The notes: generated by a model from the sequence alone, not told the origin. A DNA stretch of 64,000 nt from Hemileia vastatrix (GCA_030280995.1 JASXTE010000002.1:20472683-20536682); one strand, 5' to 3'; shown: positions 21,501-32,104, numbered from the stretch's first letter. Translations and numbers: made by a program.

Positions 21501-22673
21501 GGTATTTGGTTGGAGGCTATGGAGAGGGTGGCAAGTATATTTTTTCATGATGAGGAAGGGAGCAAGATGGATTTGATTCTTGGGGCATCAAGTTTGGTTA
21601 AAAAGGTGTGTTGGGGTATCTATTGGAGGCAAAAGGGAGTAAAGCAAGGTGGATTTGAAAGGTGAGGCATCAATTAAAGTTGAAAGGGTGTGCTGGGGTG
21701 TCTAGTGGATATGAAGAGATGGAGAGCGAGGTAAGTTTTAGGAGTGAGGTGTCTATTGGAGGCAAATGGGAGTAAAGCAAGGTGGATTTAAGGGGTGGGG
21801 CATCAATTAAAGTTGTAAGGGTGTGCTGGGGTGTCTAGTGGAGATGAAGGGATGGAGAGCGAGGTAAGTTTGAGGAGTGGGGTTTCTATTGGAGGCAAAT
21901 GGGAGTAAAGCAACATGGATTAAAGGGGTGGGGCATCAATTAAAGTTGAAAGGGTGTTCTGGGGTGTCTAGTGGAGATGAAGAGATGGAGAGCGAGGTAA
22001 GTTTGAGGAGTGGGGTTTCTATTGGAGGTAAATGGGAGGCAAGTGAGGTGAATTTTCAGGGTGGGGAATCAAGTAGAGGTGAAGCAGTGAGGTGGAGTCT
22101 CTTTTAGAGAAGGAAAAAATAAAAATAATACAGCAGTATCCTGGTTAGAAGCAGTAGCTCGTCACATAAAATAGAAAATCTATTTACCATCTACTTCCCA
22201 TAAGAAAGGTCTAAAACTGCCTGTCAAGTCTGGAGGTTGAGAAAGATCATACCATTTCTGTTCAAAATATGCTATGAAATCATACAATGCTAAATGTTTT
22301 GATTCATAGATTGAAAATATTTTTTTTTACCACATAGGGGAGGTTCTGGCCCGGAATTCAAGATGTTGGTGAGAGAGATTGTCTATGGTAAAGAGGATTG
22401 GACATTTCAATGAAGAATTTTTCAGGGTAAATGACAGGATGGGATGAGGGTAGGAGTGTGCAGCAAGGTGGGAAGGCTGGGATATCCAGAAAGTTGTCCA
22501 AGATGTGGTTATGAAATATTGAGGATAAAAATGTCGGATAAGAGGTGAACATTGACACATAAAGTGTCTAATAACCCAATTATTAGCAAAAATAATTGCG
22601 GAAGATAATTGGGGTATGCAGATTGTTCTCCGCAATTAATTTAATTGCGGATCGGTCAACATTGATACCCCCT
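18540..22673. mobile_element. Palindromic non-autonomous Harbinger-type element H2, 4.1 kb
   Basis: Left end AGGGGGTATCAATTTTGACC, inverse of right end AGGGGGTATCAATGTTGACC, flanked by ATT (18537-18539 and 22674-22676). The inverted arms are very long: 18540-20046 pairs with 21121-22673, including the terminal 0.3 kb shared with H1, a segment with 'ggccagaacctcccctatgtgg', tandem repeats of about 134 bp and an AT-rich part ending 'aatgcttggcc'. The loop (20047-21120) repeats the tandem units. No transposase is present. The left arm has lost about 64 bases of the terminus between two 'CGCAATTA' copies. Confidence 0.85.
19080..19700 (-). repeat. Tandem array of about 134-bp units in H2, left arm
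   Basis: The landmark 'ccaatagaaaccccactcc' recurs near 19139, 19273, 19407 and 19540. Matching arrays occur in the loop (about 20470-20900) and, inverted, in the right arm (about 21560-22090). The 134-base spacing is not a multiple of three, so the Gly/Glu/Ser-rich open frames across it are not a continuous repeat protein. Confidence 0.8.
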
Positions 22674-23358
22674 ATTGTGATTAACTTTTTTCAATAAGAT
22701 GATCAAATGAGGAATAACTCTACTTAATGCATTGATAACATGGGGAATAGCTCTACCCAATATAATTATGAGGTGGGGAATAAACTCACCCAATTCTCGA
22801 AATGATAGTACAACTTGGGGTAAAAGCAAAGAATCTCAGGCATATTGATAATGAGCAACAAGGATCAGAATAATATATCAATATTACTAAGAAAAATAAC
22901 TAATTAAATAGTAGGAATATTATAAGTGAAATTATGACATTACTTATTGATGATGAGAAAAAAGGAAAGCAAAAAGGAATGAAGTTCAGAATATTTGTGT
23001 GCTGCTCTATCATCAATAGGTGTTAGATTGAGAGAAACTAAGTCTATGGACAACAAATGTATAATATGTATAAACATGTAGATGCACACTTTCCAATATA
23101 AAATAAGATAAGACATTCAAGGAGTGTTATGTAGCTGTAGAAATAGCTATATATATATGTGCTTATGTTGTCAAATGAGCATGGTGTAAATATAATTATA
23201 AATGGTCAACTGAGATAGTAACCAAAGGAGTTTAACAGCCTCCAGATTCTGACATTAGTTACACCCACAGTTGAAACAGACATGTGTTACAGTGTGCATC
23301 ATCTCATTAGAAGAATATTTTTGATAGGTAAAATGATAGATTTATTGTGACTTGACAT

Positions 23359-25101
23359 CTATACTTGTGAAATCTTCCTCTTATTTCTTGCTTTATACAT
23401 TCCTGCTAGGGGGTTTCTCAATTTTTGTGAAAGAATTTTTATACCACTCAAATGAGAAAATTTTAATCCGTCTAGATTCATGGTTTTTATCCTCATGTAG
23501 GAATGAAAGACTCTCACGTCTTGGTATCTGAGGTACATTTTGAGTTGATTTTCAAACAAATTACAAAAATCTAAATCTATTGTCTCAATACAAGAGCAGT
23601 CAATATTATTTGGTACTCGATTTGAAAGGGTTGGAAGAATCGTCCAATATATTGTCTGAAAATATTCACAAATGAACTTTGATTTCTTACTTCCCCGTTT
23701 TAACTGGTTTGTAAGAATCACCAAGAAAGTCTTTCGATATCGAACTTCTTCATCTACAATATTCCCCGGAAACTCTTTACAGGATAATATGTGTTTTTTC
23801 CCGCTTTCAACTAGTGATCTCAGATCGTTCTCGGAGGTTTCAAGCAGCCAATCTCCCATGAGAACCTCAAGTCTTTCATAAATATCTCGTCTTTGCTGTT
23901 GCGTAATGGACTCCAGGGGGATATGCTTCAGGAACTCTTCAATAAAATCAATACACCGGATCGCGAGACTTGCATCAAGACCTTGTTCCATAAGCTTCAA
24001 TGTTCCACTATAAGCCCTCCAATAAATGATAGCATCGTCTTTGAACTCAGAGTTGTCATATTCAAATAACTCTAATCTAATTGTGATTCTTTGGATGTCT
24101 TGAAAAAGAAGCATTTGTGCAATTACGGCCTGTGTTTCTGTGAAAGAGACGTGAGATAAACGCGAAATGAAATCTTTTATTCCATTATAAAAAATCTTAT
24201 AAATTTTGAAAGGCCCTTTTTTGTAGATATGTGATTTAGCACTGGGTTTATGTGAAAACACTTTATCGGACATTTGATAAAGAATTTTTGTATTTCTTTG
24301 TAACTTGACAATTGTAGGATCGGTCGATTCTTCCTTCAAATCCTGCCAATCAGCCGGCAGCTCGGATAGCAATTTTTTGTGCATTTTGTCGATTTCGATA
24401 CGGGAATTAATTAAACCCATATGCAATCGATAGTAATGGCATAGTCCACGAAGATGTGCATTATAGCAATCATTTGGATCAATAAAGTTTTCCGCTTCCA
24501 GGTTTTCTTCTGGTATGAATTCTTCATTCAGCTGATTTTCAGAGCTATAACCACTTTCGAGGCGTGACGAGTGAGCTCGCACTTCTTCAATTTGACTATT
24601 ATGTTCAGAAACATGCATAACCAAGTTTGGATTGTCATATATATCATCAGGATGCTCCTCAGAAAGTAGTGAGGTTTCTACTTGTTTTCTGGTATCATAG
24701 TCCTGAATTACTGATTCCATGTTGCGTTGAATAATGGTGTCCTGAGTCCTAAGGTTATGCTGAAGGAATAAATTTCATCATCATAAGTAACTTAAAAAAA
24801 TCTCCTCTCGCTTTCTTTCGTTTTTTTTGTTCAAATAACTGACCTGTTGTTGGCTTGCTGATGGGCAACGCTCATAGTTCCAAATCTGTGAATCTATCTT
24901 TTGAAACTTATTTCTTCTTCCTTCTTTATCTTGATAATGTGAAGATAGACTCGCATTGAATTTTGGTGGATAGTTGGGTGGAGCCAGAGACAACTCCAAA
25001 TTAATATGCTCCTGTACTGGAATAAAATGTTTACCATGTGAGGGTTTCGCATCGCTGAAAACTACCCGTAGTAATTGTATTAGTAGGAGGAAGTTAAACA
25101 T
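23359..25101 (-). CDS. Predicted secreted protein, 552 residues, one intron (copy A)
   Basis: Exon 1 (25101-24844) begins MFNFLLLIQLLRVVFSDA, a typical signal peptide with cleavage expected near residue 18. A GT-AG intron of 84 bp (24843-24760; donor GTCAGT, acceptor TTCAG) joins in frame to exon 2 (24759-23359). The mature protein is acidic in its first third (many Glu, Asp and Ser) and then helical and charged ('QQQRRDIYERLEVLMGDWLLETSENDLRSLVE', 'FLVILTNQL'), ending in a basic tail (NKRKISQV). I recognise no domain. The alternative start at the internal Met at 24720 would lack the signal peptide. Copy B at 36880-38622 has the same structure. A secreted, duplicated, fast-diverging protein would fit an effector, but that is inference. 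Confidence 0.8.
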
Positions 25102-25455
25102 ATTGAGATGTAAACGACTTCAGTGACGAGTCTCTACTGTTCTTCTGTCCTTTATTGATCTAGGAAAGAACGTGTGATAACAAAAAATAAAAGACGTTAT
25201 TCCTAAATACATGGAGACCTGAAACGGTTGAAACAAAATCAAAAAAATTTCACAAATTTTCCGGGGGAGTGATCCAGTGACAACCTTGATTTGCTCCAGC
25301 GACAGCCTAATATTCTAAAAATAGTAATTACAAGCATTTTATACAACCTACTGTCGCGCACAACCCATGTATTTATAAGTTTTATATTTTATTTTCATGC
25401 AATCTCACCCGACTTGTGGCATGAAGGACAAGGAAACTAATTACAGACATATTCG
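25102..25455. promoter_or_regulatory. Presumed upstream region of the copy A gene
   Basis: The sequence before the start codon is also conserved upstream of copy B, there until the Ty3/gypsy insertion 240 bp from the ATG. I see no certain TATA box. In copy B the first 239 bases are retained, so basal promoter elements may survive; in copy A the copia LTR lies 355 bp upstream. Confidence 0.35.
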
Positions 25456-25572
25456 TGTAGCACGGTGTCAGCCTATAGAACTCCGGAAAGAACCGGAGAA
25501 TAGGAGACGCCGCGACTACAGTCTATCTACATTTGCACACATAACTAAGTACATAGTCCTAGTGACTTAACA
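25456..25572 (-). repeat. Copia 3' LTR, 117 bp
   Basis: TGTAGCACGG...GACTTAACA, the left copy of the pair; three substitutions relative to 32207-32323. Confidence 0.9.
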
Positions 25573-25605
25573 TCCCCCCCACTTAGTTATGAAAAATATT
25601 ACTGA

Positions 25606-27357
25606 CACTACCAACATTTTGCTTACGTTCCCGATGGGAACGTCACCATGGCGTTCGCTTTTCGTTCCATTCAAACTTGCGAACGCCACGACGAGCGCAA
25701 CATGCAGTTGCAAACGCCAGCGATTTCTGGAACCTCAGAGCGAGCGCCGCACATCATTTTCAACTTGAGTCACCCACAGTCCATCAATCTAATTCTTCAT
25801 CTTCCTTCAATCCTTGAGTTATTCCTCATTTTTCTATTTTATTTGAAAGTTTGATCTTTCTCTTGATTTTACAAGCCCTGTTTTACAGCAAAGTCGGAAA
25901 AGGTTGCCGAAATTTTGACAAAAAAATTGAAGTTCCTCTCATGAAAAAATGATTTGCCTATTCAAAAGGGTTGGAGATGAGTCGGGAGTACTGTCTTTTG
26001 AATAGGCAAATCATTTTTCTTGTGAGAGCAGCTTTGATTTTTTTGACGAAAATTCCGCAAGCATTTGTGACTTGGATGTATTTGATGTGCTATATTAATT
26101 ATTTAGTTTTGATCTCATGAATGCTTCTTAATCACCGCCCATAGGCACCAGATCATCTCAAGGGGATTCTTCATTCCCTGGGGATATTAGAGATTTTACA
26201 GAGACTCTTATGATCAATCAAAACAAATTCTACTCATTGATTAATACCCTAAACAAAAGATGTTGAAAGTATTAAGGCAGCTAAGACTAATATTGTCAAA
26301 AAAAATTATCAAAATCAAACCCATCTTGCACTTCCGAGTTTATCATTTATTTAATTATTTCTTGGGATCACTTTCCCTTAGGGCATGAAACTACACACAG
26401 AAAATAAATAAAGTGGAATATGTACATGATTGAGAGTGGGCATAGACAGTCCGAAAACTTGTGAGTTTAAGCATTCAAGTGTTCAAGGGTCTTGTTTCAT
26501 TGAACTTTTTTGGACAGCATTTTTGGATGCAGCCTGAAAAGCTGCAAGGATCTTGAAAATATGCTTCCAAACTGGAAACGCTTGTGGGTTTCTTGCTACT
26601 TATTCACTGTGTAAAGTGACATAAAATCATGTTTTAGGTGTGGGATTGAAGATGGGAAACTTTTAGTGGAAAATATATCTCGCTATCACTCATTTTTGGA
26701 ATACTTTTAAGTAATTCAATTCTGAGGCTTCAGAAAATTTGTCCAGGTTTCAGGTAGTCTCCTCAGCAGAAGTTTACATACTTAAATTCAAGTTGATCAG
26801 GTCACTTTCCTGTTTTGAGCAAGTATATACATGCCATGTTGGGTGACTCCATGTTTATCAATATAAACATTTGTGGAACACTTAGAACAAAGACACAAGT
26901 GCATTTTGGATTTATTTTTAACTTTAATGAGGAAAACTGAGTACAATCAGATATAAAAAATGATTCAAGTTAAGAACAATCGTAATATTCCTCTCTCTCA
27001 ACAATACTATTTAACTTCCTTTATATTTCCCGCTTCTTCTCCCCGTCATGTTTCTCAGTGTAGTTTGAATTTAGTCTACCACTGTCTCCTCTGCCTTCAT
27101 GCCCAAAGTTGGGTAAGATTGCATGAAATAAAAATAAATAAATAAAATAAAATAAAGATCTAGCAAGAGGAAAATTGATGGGTTGTGGGTGAGTCAAAGT
27201 CAAAACTGATGCATGGCGTTTTCTCTGACGTTCCAGAAATCGGTGGCGTTCACAATTGTATGTTGCGTTTGTCGTGGCGATCACAAGTTTTTATGCATAA
27301 AAGTGCAAACGCCATGGTGACGCTCCCGCTGGAAGCGTCGGCAAAATGTTGGTAGTG
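25606..27357. mobile_element. CACTA-end element nested in copia 3' UTR, 1.75 kb
   Basis: Ends are CACTACCAACATTTTGC and its inverse, with terminal inverted similarity extending about 200 bp (both ends carry 'cgtcaccatggcgtt', 'gccacgac' and 'gatttctggaac'). TGA flanks both sides (25603-25605 and 27358-27360). The terminal arms are much more GC-rich than the interior, with CG-containing repeats such as 'aacgcca'. There is no transposase; frames at 25648-25854 and 27021-27284 are the translated TIRs. Confidence 0.85.
25890..26065. repeat. Internal hairpin of the 25606-27357 element
   Basis: 'aaaaaatgatttgcctattc' near 25945 returns inverted as 'gaataggcaaatcattttt' near 26000, and 'gttgccgaaattttgac' pairs with 'gacgaaaattccgcaagc'. 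Arms are about 70 bp with a loop of about 25. Confidence 0.75.
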
Positions 27358-27484
27358 TGATATCCCCCCCATGCAAACATAACCAACTCCAAAATGAAAA
27401 AGAAATAATGTGAAAAGAGAAAAAATAAGAGAAAAAGAAAAGAAAAGAAAAGAAAAGAAAAGAAAAGAAAACACATGAACCCCA

Positions 27485-28222
27485 TCACCACACACAGACA
27501 TCTTTCCTTCTAAGCATTGTCAGAGATGGGCCCAGTGATTTAGTGAGTATATCTGCCCGCATTTGAGCTGTGGGAACCCATTCCAACGTTGCTTGTTTCA
27601 GAAAGAATTGTTCATTCACAATATAGAAACACCTATCCACATGCTGTGTCCACTTGTTGCCAGGGTTATCTTTTGCATTGGCAATTGCTCCTTTGTTGTC
27701 GCAGAAGATCTTGATAGGCGGGATATCAGGGAAGATATCTTTGAGCAAGTTTGAGATCCAAATTGTGTCTTTCATACCACCACCAAGTGCCACATATTCA
27801 GCTGTGCATGATGAGTCACTTACTGTCAACTGGCGCCTTGATGTCCAAACAATTGGGCAAGAGTTAAGGAGTAGCAGGTGTCCACTTTGAGCTCTTGAGA
27901 ATTCTTTGTTATTCCAAGTGGAATAAGAAAAAGATAGAAGCTCAAGTGGTGAGTTATGGTCAGGGTGGATGTGAAGACAAAGGGTAGCGGTGTGTTGAAC
28001 ATATCTAAGGAGGTGATTGAGAGCAATCCAGTGGGTGGCATTAGGTTTGGAGGAGAAGCGTGCCAAAAAATTGACTGGGAATGACAGATCTGGTCTAGTT
28101 GCAACTGCCACATAACTGAGAGCACCTAGAATGGAGAGATATTTAGTTGTCTCTATAGCTACCTCTTCATCTTTTGCCATGGTGATTTCCAAGTTGTTTG
28201 GTAAGGGTGATCTTGTGGTCAA
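27485..28222 (-). pseudogene. Copia RT C-terminus and RNase H
   Basis: The 245-residue frame starts within the RT thumb/connection and contains 'YLSILGALSYVAVATRPDLSFPVNFLARFSSKP' and then the RNase H domain: 'CPIVWTSRRQLTVSDSSCTAEYVALGGGMKDTIW', 'IFCDNKGAIANAKD' and 'KWTQHVDRCFYIVNEQF', ending 'MRADILTKSL'. These are the standard C-terminal landmarks of copia Pol, and the Glu of TAEY and Asp of CDNKGA are present. It is separated from the upstream RT frame by a stop/frameshift near 28223-28240, so this is a broken polyprotein and not an independent gene. Confidence 0.85.
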
Positions 28223-28240
28223 GCCAGATGGGTTATGAGT

Positions 28241-28444
28241 TCATAGGATCTTGTCAATGAGCTGAAAATTGTGTAGATCAAAACCTTCTGGAACTTCTTT
28301 GATAGAAACACCTACTATACCATCAATATTATCATTCCATTTTACCTTCAAACTACCATCCAAACCATCTTCCAAACACTTCAACACCACCTCACTACTA
28401 CCAGTAACTATACCATCATCAACATGTATCCATATCACACCCAA
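28241..28444 (-). pseudogene. Copia RT catalytic segment
   Basis: A 67-residue open piece with 'WIHVDDGIVTGSS', the copia counterpart of the YVDD active site (here HVDD), followed by 'LEDGLDGSLKVKWNDNIDGIVGV' and 'LIDKIL'. The two catalytic Asp residues are intact, but the piece is out of frame with the larger upstream RT frame (28575-30209). Confidence 0.8.
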
Positions 28445-28574
28445 ACAATCCCTCTTCTAAGAGAACATAGAAACTTTTATCGTACTGACTTGCCTAATAC
28501 CCCAGGGCGTCCAATTTGCTGGCTATATGGAGCCACCAGCATCTTGCTGCTTGCTTGGTACCATAGAGGGCTTT

Positions 28575-30209
28575 CTATAAGCGTAAGGCATTGCCACTGT
28601 CACGTAGCTGATAACCTTCAGGAGGTCGTACCCAAATTGCCTCATCAATTGGACTGTGAAGGTAAGCAGTGGTGACATCAAATGATTTGACAGGCCATTT
28701 GTGATAAGCTGCTAAAGTGAGGAGAATGCGTTGTGAAGCGAAAGTAGCAGTTGGGGCAAAGGTGTCAGTAAAATCAATACCGTACTGTTGTAAAAAACCT
28801 TTAGCTACATATCGTGCCTTGTAGATCAGAGTTTTGGAAGAGGGATTTTTGATTGTAAAGACCCATTTTGCATTGGTGAGCTTGGCGCCAGGGGGGAGCT
28901 TTTCCTCATACCATACATCCATGTCTTTCATGTTTAGCAGTTCCCTTTTGCAAGCTTGGTCCCACTTGCAACTGTCAGGTGAGATCATAGCTTGCAGATG
29001 TGTTCTGGGAATAATGGATGATTGGGACAAACCTTTTTTAACAGTTTCATGTACAGCTTTTTCCTGAGAGATAAGAGTTTCCTCATCCTTGAAATCACCT
29101 AGTTTCATATTATTGAGGATATGATCTAGAGAGCCCTTTGATGGTGGTGGTTGATAGGCAGCTTTGTGAGCAGGAAGTTGGTCACCAGGGAAAACAGCCA
29201 TAGCAGATTCAAAAAAGGAGTTCGATTCTGGGTGCCAGAAAATCCAACCTGCATTATTCAGAGAATAACCTATACACTTACAAATCAAAGCTTGTTGGTC
29301 CAGTTTACGTCTAGTTTCTTTATGGATGTGGACAAAAGCTGTTTCACCAAATATTCTGAGGTTTGAGTAAGTTGGGTCACAATTGTACATGAGCTTCAGA
29401 GGAGTTTTGTCACCAGTCTTGACATTTAGGAGCTGGTTGTGAACATGAGCTGCCCATTTGTAAGCAAGGCCCCAGAAACATTCAGGTAGTTCACTTGCTA
29501 GTAAGATTGTCCTGGAAATGTCACCGACAGTTCTGTTGAAACGTTCAGCTGATGCATTTTGTTCATGATGGTGAGGACATGTGATTTCATGTGTAGCTCC
29601 AATGTCAGCCAGGATCTGAGCCATCTGTTTACTGTGCATTTCCCCCCCATCGGTTCTTAATGCTTGTAATTTCTTACCAGTAAAATTTTCTAGCTTTTTA
29701 TAAAAAGTGACAAAAGCAGTTGTGGCCTCAGATTTGGAGTTGAGCAAAAATACCTCACCATAGGAAGTTGAACTTTCTCTAAACATCATCGCCCATCTTG
29801 CCTCATTAACAGTGGGGTCCATAGGGCCAACCAGGTCTCCAACAATAAGGCTCATCATTGATTCTGGTCTTGATTCCCGTGTTGCTGATGGCTTTCTTGT
29901 ACTTTTGGCTATTAAGCAATCTTCACAGTCAATCTTACCTGGTGGCATAGAGAGGGGCAAGCCCGCACCAATTCCAGTTCTGATGATAGTGCAAATTGTG
30001 TTTTCACTGGTATGGCCAAGCCTTCTATGCCAGTCCATGAGGGAACCTTTTGCAGAAGGGGGTCGATTGATGGTTTCATTCTTTTTAACAATACGCAGGA
30101 GAGAAGGATGCAATGGTAAATGATAAGAGGAAACATTTTGATTGCAGTCACTAGACCTAATTACATCTAAAATCCATCTTCTCCTAGTACTTTCCAACCT
30201 CCCTGTCAT
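28575..30209 (-). pseudogene. Copia integrase and RT N-terminal half
   Basis: The 544-residue frame contains the pre-integrase zinc region ('LMDWHRRLGHTSENTI', 'CEDCLIAKSTR'), the integrase core ('VGDLVGPMDP', 'LQALRTDGGEMHSK', 'HHHEQNASAERFNRT': Asp, Asp and Glu all present), the linker, and the RT start ('NAKWVFTIKNP', 'YKARYVAKGFLQQYGIDFTDTFAPTATFASQRILL', 'KSFDVTTAYLHSPIDEAIWVRPPEGY'). The frame ends near 'GNALRL', where a frameshift precedes the catalytic segment. Order of integrase before RT establishes Ty1/copia. Confidence 0.9.
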
Positions 30210-30235
30210 AATCAGTTCATCTTTAAAATAAATCC

Positions 30236-30976
30236 CTAAATTCTTGTCTTCAGAACATAAATCAAAAAAAAACCATTGTCCATTAAGTCAAAGAGAGAAA
30301 TAAGAGTAGTTCTAACTTCTGGACAGTAAAAAACATTGGTAATAGTAACAACTTTCACATATCCTTTTATTTTTAAGTCCCCTATGCCAGTGATAAATGA
30401 GGAAGGACAGTTAGTTGCTACTTTGATAGGGATTTGATTTTTAAGAGGTCTGAAATTTCTGAGAAGGCTCACATTGCCAGTGACATGATGGGTGGCACCA
30501 GAGTCCAATATTGCCACATTCCCGGCGAGTGCTTCAAGTGACCATTCTGCACTGTTCAGATCAATTTTTTCCAATTGTTCATACAATGCCTCTACATTTT
30601 CTTCAAATATTGTGACTTCATCTGCCTCAATTTGTACATCTCTTGCTCTAATTTGTCTGCGTTGTGGTCTTTTATAAGGGATGTATATTGGTTTGCTTTT
30701 TGCAGTTGGATCAGAGGCGAGGGCTGTAGCACATTCTCTCATGAGGTAGAGTCTTTCAGAAAAGGTGGATGAATTAAGGTTGTAGGGACAGTGGGTAAAG
30801 AAATGAGCAGTTGATTTGGATTCGTGGCATTGTCTTTGAGCACCTGGGGGTCGGTAGGAGTCTGTATGGCGTTGGGGATGAGCTGCCACACTAAAGATGG
30901 GTTCAGATGACAAAGAGGCAGCAGGGGTTGTTGATACAGATTCTCTATCCACCCTATTTTGAGTCAACGATGGCAT
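30236..30976 (-). pseudogene. Copia nucleocapsid remnant and protease
   Basis: Carries 'CHESKSTAHFFTHCP', a degenerate CCHC knuckle region, and 'VAILDSGATHHVTGNVSLL', the aspartic protease with active-site DSGA, followed by 'ITGIGDLKIKGY' and 'VFYCPEVRTTLISL'. It belongs to the same polyprotein as its neighbours. A stop at about 31010 and a frameshift near 30236 isolate it. Confidence 0.85.
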
Positions 30977-31009
30977 CAGTTGGCAGAAATCCTCAAAAGT
31001 GACCGCATT

Positions 31010-31546
31010 TTAGTCAGCACGATTTTCTAGAGCAACACAGAGATCAACGTATAGGTCCTTAAGAGACGAAGGTAATAAGGCGTGAGACATTAGCGCTTTG
31101 AATATTTTATGATCAAAAGTGATTCCTTGGCGTTCAATTGCATCAAAATATTTTTTGAATGCCTCTAGATACTCACTGTGGGATGTGAACTGTGTTTGCT
31201 TTAGATTGATGAAATTACAAATGGCTGTCATTTTGGAAGGGTGATTTGATCTAGAGAATTTGTTGATGATATGAAGATATGTTGGGCGTGCTCTCCAGTC
31301 TGTAGATATCTCATGGCGCAAGTTAGGAGAAATTGAGTGTAAAAGGATTAGGTGCGTCACTCTGTCTTCATAATCATCAGGGCCAGTGCCATCATTCAAT
31401 GCATATGCCCTTTTGCCTACAAAGTCCTTGATTAAAGCCAAGACATTACTGTGCCATTCAGATAAATTGCCTTCAGAGATGTCAAGAGTTGGGATGGATT
31501 TGGTAAATTCTATAACATTCCTTAAAGTTCTTTGTCTCTCAGTCAT
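31010..31546 (-). pseudogene. Copia gag capsid domain
   Basis: A 178-residue frame with 'LDISEGNLSEWHSNVLALIKDFVG', 'LILLHSISPNLRHEI', 'YLHIINKFSRSN' and 'EYLEAFKKYFDAIERQGITFD', the helical pattern of copia-type Gag (UBN2-like). It stops in 'ALENRAD' just before the protease frame. In copia elements gag and pol are usually one frame, so the stop is likely a mutation. Confidence 0.75.
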
Positions 31547-31591
31547 GCTAATCTGTTGTGTAGTTTGTGGAAGGTGAGGTTGTACACTCCT

Positions 31592-32104
31592 TCAGAAAGG
31601 AGAAGTAGAGCGATGCAAATGTGTAGTGGATTCCATTGTATTAGGGTTTAGAGAAAGATCCCCAATTGCACGAGTAAGATCGTCGATTGGGGTAGGCACA
31701 GGTGTGGTTAAGGGTGGGGTAGAGCTAGGGGCGGTAGTAATTGCTATAGGTTTAGCGATAGTAGAGGCAGCGGTAAGTGGTTGGGAGGTAGAGGTAGCAG
31801 CAGGTTTAGGGGTAGGGGTAGGTTTAACAGGGTGGGAGGTGGTAGCAATAGAGGGTGGTGGAGCCTCGCTATTTGTTGCCTCAATTTGGGGTGTCCGATT
31901 AGCGAGGTCTGAGGAGGAGGCGACAGGGGTACCGGGAATAGGGGTTAGATTACGGGCAGGGGTAGGGGAAGAGTCGCATGCGGTTGTTTTCAAAGGACGT
32001 TGAGGGGGAGGTACGACACCAATGCTCCTTAGCTCTTGGTTGGAGATGGATCGGGTAAGTTTTTTACCAGCGTGGGAAGATTTTGGTAAGTCTTTTTCAG
32101 ACAT
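31592..32104 (-). CDS. Copia N-terminal Pro/Thr/Ser-rich frame
   Basis: A 170-residue frame immediately inside the 5' end of the element, starting MSEKDLPKSSHAGKKL and then nearly all Pro, Thr, Ser and Ala, ending LSLNPNTMESTTHLHRSTSPF. It is probably the disordered N-terminus of Gag, disconnected from the capsid domain by a stop and frame change near 31550-31592. The opposite strand is open too (31626-32003) as a composition artefact. Confidence 0.5.
   Translation of the reverse strand: MSEKDLPKSSHAGKKLTRSISNQELRSIGVVPPPQRPLKTTACDSSPTPARNLTPIPGTPVASSSDLANRTPQIEATNSEAPPPSIATTSHPVKPTPTPKPAATSTSQPLTAASTIAKPIAITTAPSSTPPLTTPVPTPIDDLTRAIGDLSLNPNTMESTTHLHRSTSPF

Larger units (their letters stand above)
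7601..22676 (-). repeat. Old Ty3/gypsy LTR split into pieces by later insertions
   Basis: A diverged relative of the 1.5-kb LTR of the element at 38862-48586 starts with TGACAGGCTAAG at 7601 and can be followed in order through 7601-7891, 14587-14986, 16346-16615 and 18108-18539. The gaps are occupied by a Harbinger-type element, an LTR-like insertion, a solo LTR and a palindromic element. In each case the LTR sequence resumes where the intact copies say it should, and the insertions have flanking duplications. The last 100 bp, expected after 22673, are not recognisable. It would be the 5' LTR of the minus-strand remnant at 6656-7600. Confidence 0.75.
22830..25455. repeat. Duplicated segment, copy A (left part)
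   Basis: This stretch is repeated at 35100-38861 (a distance of 13521 bp over the gene), with insertions in copy B at 35176-36434. Copy A continues after the copia element at 32324-32593. It contains the 'acaagcattttatacaacc' site (25330-25348), which in copy B is split by the Ty3/gypsy element, so this is the empty site. The gene at 23359-25101 fills most of it; downstream of the gene (22830-23358) there is only AT-rich sequence. Confidence 0.9.

Noticed and set aside
19070..22107. Gly/Glu/Ser-rich repeat proteins (such as 19070-19288, 21877-22107)
   Set aside because: They are translations of a 134-bp tandem array whose period is not a multiple of three, so the frame is lost at each unit.
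27250..27501. Phe/Ser-rich frames on the minus strand
   Set aside because: They translate an AAAAG microsatellite and the end of a TIR element.
31626..32003. 125-codon Gly/Val-rich frame on the plus strand
   Set aside because: It is the antisense of the Pro/Thr-rich start of copia Gag; the copia context favours the minus strand.
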